This document shows, piece by piece, positions 59,111 to 64,000 of a stretch of 64,000 nt of DNA (within the stretch, counting starts at the first letter, position 1; every line of letters begins with the position of its first letter). Both the position numbers and the translations under genes were made by a program. The stretch is from contig JAPDOI010000878.1 in assembly GCA_029168955.1 (NCBI GenBank), positions 124,001-188,000 of the forward strand, written 5' to 3'. Source of the stretch: Aplectana chamaeleonis (Eukaryota; Nematoda; Chromadorea; Rhabditida; Cosmocercidae). Under the pieces are notes generated by a model, which worked only from the letters and a program-made list of their open reading frames with translations, was not told the origin of the DNA and made no database searches.

Positions 59111-59649
59111 CACTATATGTTGAGTTCGAAAAATGTTCTTTCACCCAAACTCCATACTTGTACGTTATTGTGGGCGATTTTTTTTTCAAAATACCTCCGC
59201 ATTTTTACGCTGGTTTCGAATGTTCGAAAAGCAAATCAGCGGTAAAAAGGTAATGGTAAAAAGTTCTGTTCCCAATGAAAAACGAAGAACTCAAAGATCA
59301 AGGGACAAATGCATTATACCGGGCATGGCAAAGAAAATCTTTGTGCCAAAAAGAAGTTATTGAAACCGTGGCTGAGAAAGCAAGAGAAAACTACCTTGTA
59401 GAGTGGAATTAAGATTACCGGTGAAAATCGAGAATATGAGGGTTTGGTGAACGGGTGGTGACGGAGTCAGCTAAGGGAAGTGTTTATGGCGGTAAACCCA
59501 TCCGCAAAAACGACTTGTATTGTTAGTATCTCTTTGGCTTCCTTAGTAAAGCTGTGCAGTATCCCGCCCCGAGCTGCAGGTGTCAAGAAGTTGCAAACTT
59601 CAAACGGTGTTTTTTTGTGCTTTGCATACCTTCCAAGACGCGCATTGGT
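59111..59649. other. unassigned sequence
   Basis: No recognised gene; a lysine-rich open frame at 59133-59363 has no family resemblance. Confidence 0.35.
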
Positions 59650-60160
59650 CTTTGGGAAATCCGGGAACGGACCTCATAATTGTGTTCAGCGCTCAAAACT
59701 ACACCCCCTAAGCGAAGTTTGGGTGAAGGCACATTTTCCAAACTTCGTAAAGACTAATAGGGTTTTGGACTTGTACGGATTTTCGGTTGGATGTTTATTT
59801 AGTCCAATTACAGAGCTCTGAAAGCATTCCGGAAAAAAAGTTTAAACTTGACTCGAAATCCTCCCACGTGGGCTATTTGGGGCGGTTATCACGAATATTG
59901 GGCCTATCTGCTGACTTTAGAGAGCTGTCGGCTAAGATAGATTCAAAGCCTTCAATCGGGGGAAATCTGAGTGCAAAACGCGACTTCTGACGATTTCTGG
60001 AACGCTACGATAGAAATGGTTCATAATATTTCTCTATGGGTTATTCGGAGTGCTAGACACGAATCTGGAGTCCATCTATCGATTTATGACAGATTACGCT
60101 AGATTACGGCGAGCATACGGTAGTTTGGTCAAAGTCTCAGATTTGACTCGAAATCAGTAT
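59650..60160. repeat. dispersed repeat family R1, copy 3 (inverted parts)
   Basis: ACACGAATCTGGAGTCCATC, TATCGATTTATGACAGATTA and GGTAGTTTGGTCAAAGTCTC match copy 2 words, partly inverted. Confidence 0.5.
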
Positions 60161-60862
60161 ACGGGGTTATACTGTTTTTTGGTATATATATAAAATATTC
60201 AGGGTGGCGAGTACGTATTTAACGTTCGTTTGTCGATTTTTGAAAAACAGGTAGAGTTCGCGTAGAAATTCTAGTCTGAAGAATGGACGGGGCTGCAACG
60301 GTAGATCACCCTGCGCGAATCGAAACCCCATCCTCCAGTAAGGCCATCAACCCCGCACGGCCAGCCGCCTGGTCCATGCGTCAGACTAAACCAAAAACGG
60401 AAACCATAGGTTTTGCCAGTGTCGGAGCCGAGGCGTCTGCGAGGATTAAGCCCCTGGTGAGTACCCTTACCTTACCGCGAGGCTCTGAAAAATGCCTGTA
60501 ACTTTCTCCAGAGTGATTCTAGGTAACTTCGAAGGGCTTATTCCGACTTAACGTCCAACTACGATTCTAGAAAACTACATTTCATGAGACTAATAGTAAC
60601 CTACAGCATACAGAGAGTTCCATAGTGAGACCCCACATAAAACGATCATTTGGAACCATTCCACTACATGAATACTCACCCCCGCTTAAAACGTTGTATT
60701 CGACAAAAAAACGCGACTTATTCCTTTCAATCGACCACTATAGTTCGATAGAAAACATTTTGCTCAAGCGGGGACAACTTAGAAATTTGCGCGTAAGTGC
60801 CGTGCATTGTGTGTGGTTACAGACGGCACACATTATTCGACGCTTGTTTCAGTTGTGTCCTC

Positions 60863-61654
60863 CGACACTGCCGGCGGTCTCCTACGGGAGAAAACGACGA
60901 TCGATGTCACCTACAGGAGCTGTTTTGCACTACTCAGAGAAACAAACGGCTCGTCCGCGGCGGCAGATGAGCTTTCCGGACGGTCCGCGGCGCTTGGCGG
61001 CTGATCCGCGGCTCGATTGATAGTGGGACGGTCAAATGGCCGATCCGCGGCGCTGTTTGTTCTCGAGGGGGTGGCTCCGGGGCGCACAGCCAATCCACCA
61101 TCTCAATACTGATCGATGAAAAGCAGCCACATATATTTTTGAGTTGTTTTTGGATTGAACGACTCCACCACCTCATTCCCCGCAGTCCAGGGTTGAGCAG
61201 GCAGTTGTGGCTATTTTTGTAGCGACTACGACCCCTCACCCCGGCGGGCCCGTGGGCCCAATTTTTTTACTTTATTTAGTGACAAGTTTTAAAGAGAAGC
61301 GAAAGTTGTTCTAATAATTTTTATTGTGGATTCGGGGGACATTTAGGCATATATTTTTCAGTTTTATATATATTTTTCACTATTAGATGTACCTATTTGA
61401 TTAGGTGCAATATACGCGGAACCCATTGCAATTAGTTCCAGCGCCTCATTTTTACTTCATTTTACCTTACCAAGTGGTTTGAAAAAATCCTATTTTTTCC
61501 AAAAATTTTACGACCCCCCTAAGTTTTCATTTTTTCCAAAAAGAAATCTAAAAATTTCACTTCCCCTGTTGTGGCCGGTCACAGCGCTGCTCAACCCTGC
61601 CGCAACCTTAGACAATTTTCCAGCCGCTGACTTCGACTTTCTGGTATTTGTAAC
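60863..61654. other. unassigned sequence with CCGCGG-rich patch
   Basis: 60955-61050 holds repeated (G/C)(A/G)TCCGCGGCG(C/G) words, as at 63040-63175. The rest shows only AT-rich DNA. Confidence 0.5.
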
Positions 61655-62110
61655 TTCTTCAAACCGTTATTTCTACATGCACGCTAATTATTCTTTCTAG
61701 ATGCCATCGCAACAACTTCTAGGGCAGAAAAAATTCCCGATGGTAAGTAAATTTTCATATTCTCGTTCATTTTTGAGATTCTCTTCTGATTTTGTTTTTT
61801 TTTCATTCAAATAATTTTCATGATTGTTTGGTTTGGTAATTCTCCTCATGTTTTTTTTTTCAAGAATAGTTCCGGTTTGATACCGACTTTGATCGATTTC
61901 GGCATGAAACCAGATCTACCCTAGAAAACCAAACAATCATAAATCACTGGAATGTAAGGAAGGAAAACAAAAAGAGAGAATTACAAAAATAAACGTGAAA
62001 ATGAAAAATTACCTACCACCGTGAATTTTTTCTCCCCTAGAAGTTGTTGCGGAGCCATCTAGAAGGATACAATTGGTGTGCATGTAGATATAATACTTTA
62101 ATATATGAAG
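61655..62110. repeat. foldback element, arms about 185 bp
   Basis: Left arm 61655-61840 and right arm 61925-62110 pair (CAACAACTTCTAG / CTAGAAGTTGTTG; TTCTACATGCACGCTAATTA-like and its inverse; ATGATTGTTTGGTTT / AAACCAAACAATCAT). Confidence 0.75.
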
Positions 62111-62214
62111 AAACACAGAAGGACGGGTTTGGTCACAGAAGCCAAGAAAATTGAAGAAAATGAAAAAAACACCTACAAACAGATTAAAGGCCACGGCGCC
62201 GGAATATCGTCCGG

Positions 62215-62287
62215 CTCGAGCGCGTGCGGCCGCGAAGCGTCTCAATACGCAATTGCGGAGGGAATTTGACGCAGAGAAGCACAGCGG
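62215..62287. mobile_element. half copy of the CTGTGCTTA MITE family
   Basis: CGAGCGCGTGCGGCCGCGAA, CGCAATTGCGGA and AGAAGCACAG match the right half of 28651-28930. The left half is missing. Confidence 0.7.
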
Positions 62288-62329
62288 TACATGAACTTTG
62301 TTTCCATCGAGTGGGATATTCTGGTAGAG

Positions 62330-63040
62330 GACCTTCTCCCAATTAGATGGAAACAGTCAGTTCGCCCACCCCCAATCGACTCATTGGCCGTGAGACAGAT
62401 TTCGGCATTGTTGCACGCTCTTCGCGCTAGCTTTCTTATCTCCTCAGAAAGCATCAGTATCACTATTTCGCAGGGTTGCTCTACCGTAAGACTTATTTTC
62501 AGAGGTAGAACAGCTCAATTTACATGTAGAACTGGTTTCGATGTGCATTCGTAGACTTGTTCAGTTTATGGCATATTGCAATGCATGCCCATGGTAACAC
62601 AAACAACTGATTGTGCAATAACTATGTGTTACAGGTCTTCAGCCTAAACTAATATTACAAAGTTGTTGCTTAAGAGTCATAAAATATGAGCTCTCGATTT
62701 CAAGAATTTACAGCTCATGATCATACATTAATCATTTGTTCATAATCATAATTATACATCACCGATGTCTAAAAGATTGCAATAAAATATAATATTTTCA
62801 CAATACCTCAGCGATACATGTCACAGTTGTACAGCTAAACTATCGAAACCAGTTATGCATGTTAGTCGAGCTGTTCTACTCTTGAAATTAGCTCTTACGA
62901 TGGAGAAATCCTGCAAAATTGTGATATTGAGGCTTTCTGAGAAGTATGGAATGCTAGCGCGAAAAGCGTACTCCAATGCCAAAATCTGTCCCACGGCCAA
63001 TGAGTCGGTTGGGGTGGGCTGGATAACAATATTCAAAAGG
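62330..63040. repeat. foldback element, arms about 215 bp
   Basis: Left arm 62330-62550 and right arm 62825-63040 pair (ATCGACTCATTGGCCGTGAG / CACGGCCAATGAGTCGGTTG; GTAGAACAGCTC / GAGCTGTTCTAC). The spacer is AT-rich. Confidence 0.85.
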
Positions 63041-63178
63041 ACGGTCCACGGCGGCTGTCAGGACGATCCGCGGCGCCTGCAGGACGATCCGCGGCGCTGG
63101 CAAGATGGTCCGCGGCTTCGGTGAAGGATCGTCCGGTCGTCGGCCGCGCACGATTCTGCAAAAGCGCCGCGGATCGTC
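63041..63178. repeat. CCGCGGC word cluster
   Basis: GACGATCCGCGGCGCCTGCA, GGACGATCCGCGGCGCTGG, GATGGTCCGCGGCTTCGG and GCCGCGGATCGTCAT recur within 140 bp, the last inverted. The same words occur at 60955-61050. Confidence 0.75.
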
Positions 63179-63269
63179 ATTGGACTTCTCTGAGATATGG
63201 ATGACCGAACTTGAGCGAAGCGGTCTCCCACAGGACATCGTGTCGCATCGCTTCGATTGGGTCACCTAA

Positions 63270-63670
63270 ACCACAAAACAGCTCCGGTAGGCCATTGTTA
63301 TACCCCACGACAGGCCTGTCGCGGTCGCAGAGCACTGCTACGTCGCTGTCGCTGAGGGCCAGCCGTCGCTGTCGCTCACTGCCAAAAAACACCCCGCAGG
63401 ATACTGGATTTGGCTGGGTCGCTGTCGCTGACACCCGTCGCAGTGCACTGCACTGCGACGCACAGCCGCGACAGCGACCGATTACCGCATGGTTTCCACA
63501 TTTCAGGCATGACATCCCCTTTCGAGCCAGCGACCGCTACAGGTGCCGCAAACTGTTCCTGCGACAGCATTTTTCTACTGTGTGGGCCTGGTCCCGGCAT
63601 CGATTCGTAACAGTTGACCACACCTGTCGCTGTCGCAAACTTTTGGTATAACAATGGCCGTAGTTGACCG
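63270..63670. repeat. inverted repeat rich in CGCTGTCGC
   Basis: TAGGCCATTGTTATACC at 63290 pairs with GGTATAACAATGGCCGTA at 63643. Between them CGCTGTCGC and its inverse GCGACAGCG occur many times on both strands, with the palindrome GTCGCAGTGCACTGCACTGC at 63435. The arginine-rich open frames on both strands are artefacts of this composition. Confidence 0.7.
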
Positions 63671-64000
63671 GGACCACACACGTTGAACGGTTGATCAAAC
63701 CCGCGCTGCCTCCGAAGCGCCTGTGCGTAGGGTGGGGAGACGATTTGCCCGTCGTAGGTCGCACAGGCGCACCCGTCATTCATTGATTGGGTGCTTTGGA
63801 GGATCGAATTCCCTCCTTCATGATAGTTGAAGGAGGGTCGCTATTGGAGCTTTATCCCTAATAGTAGGTAATCTTGTTAGTAGGTAAAGTTTGTCAGCGG
63901 GAAGCATGAACTTCATGCTTTAAGTTTGAGCAAAAGAAAAAACTAGGCGGGTTTGGCATCATTCTTGCACACGTTATTTGAAATTCCCTCCAAAATGAGA

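Larger units (their letters stand above)
57498..60862. repeat. 3.4-kb element with long split inverted repeats
   Basis: Outer arms 57498-57609 and 60745-60862 pair (GTGCCGTCTGTAACCACACA / TGTGTGGTTACAGACGGCAC; CCCCGCTTGAGCAAAATGTT and its inverse). Inner arms 58296-58560 and 60485-60744 pair (GGTCTCACTATGGAACTCTC / GAGAGTTCCATAGTGAGACC). The right arm is continuous, whereas the left is split by about 685 bp (57611-58294), probably a later insertion. The interior carries two R1 repeat copies. No transposase was seen. Confidence 0.82.

Noticed and set aside
63211..63651. 146-codon arginine-rich frame on + and a 135-codon frame on -.
   Set aside because: Both arise from the CGCTGTCGC-rich repeat, which lacks stops in several frames because of its composition.

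Overview
The window looks like nuclear DNA of a clade V parasitic nematode, most likely a hookworm-like strongylid. The reasons are a nematode-type astacin metalloprotease gene with GT-AG introns, RTE-type and CR1-like non-LTR retrotransposon copies, Tc1-type transposons and a very dense load of small inverted-repeat elements. The species call is inference from sequence style; no database was consulted. Nothing bacterial, viral or plasmid-like was seen.

Only one cellular gene can be supported. It is an astacin (NAS-type) zinc metalloprotease on the + strand, with eight exons between 5118 and 44807. The exons join in phase to 266 codons plus stop: astacin active site and Met-turn, then one EGF-like module, then one CUB domain. 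Its 5' part (signal peptide, propeptide, first part of the catalytic domain) was not found and probably lies upstream of base 1. Only 801 bp of coding sequence are spread over 39.7 kb. Three introns are 69-142 bp, one is 2.2 kb and three are about 12.1, 8.1 and 16.2 kb. The large introns are filled with mobile DNA.

Layout: 1-5.1 kb, repeats and presumed intron; 5.1-5.6 kb, three catalytic-domain exons; 5.6-17.6 kb, an intron with foldback elements, a 121-bp minisatellite, a 144-bp tandem array and a broken Tc1 copy; 17.6 kb, exon 4; 17.8-25.9 kb, an intron with several palindromic elements and a CR1-like LINE fragment; 25.9-28.5 kb, EGF and CUB exons; 28.5-44.7 kb, an intron with a nested transposon stack, a hairpin with arms of about 960 bp and a 5'-truncated LINE with clear target-site duplications; 44.7-45.35 kb, last exon and 3' UTR; 45.35-64 kb, a second dead Tc1 copy, more small elements, a nearly full-length but broken RTE-type element (50.9-53.8 kb) and several large inverted repeats.

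The dominant theme is a superfamily of small non-autonomous elements whose termini read TTAA-AGGCA...TGCCT-TTAA. At least seventeen copies or remnants are visible. Several are joined head to tail through one shared TTAA, and two have an empty insertion site preserved in the opposite arm of the inverted repeat they interrupted. Two lie just upstream of splice acceptors of the astacin gene. No transposase that could mobilise them is present in the window.
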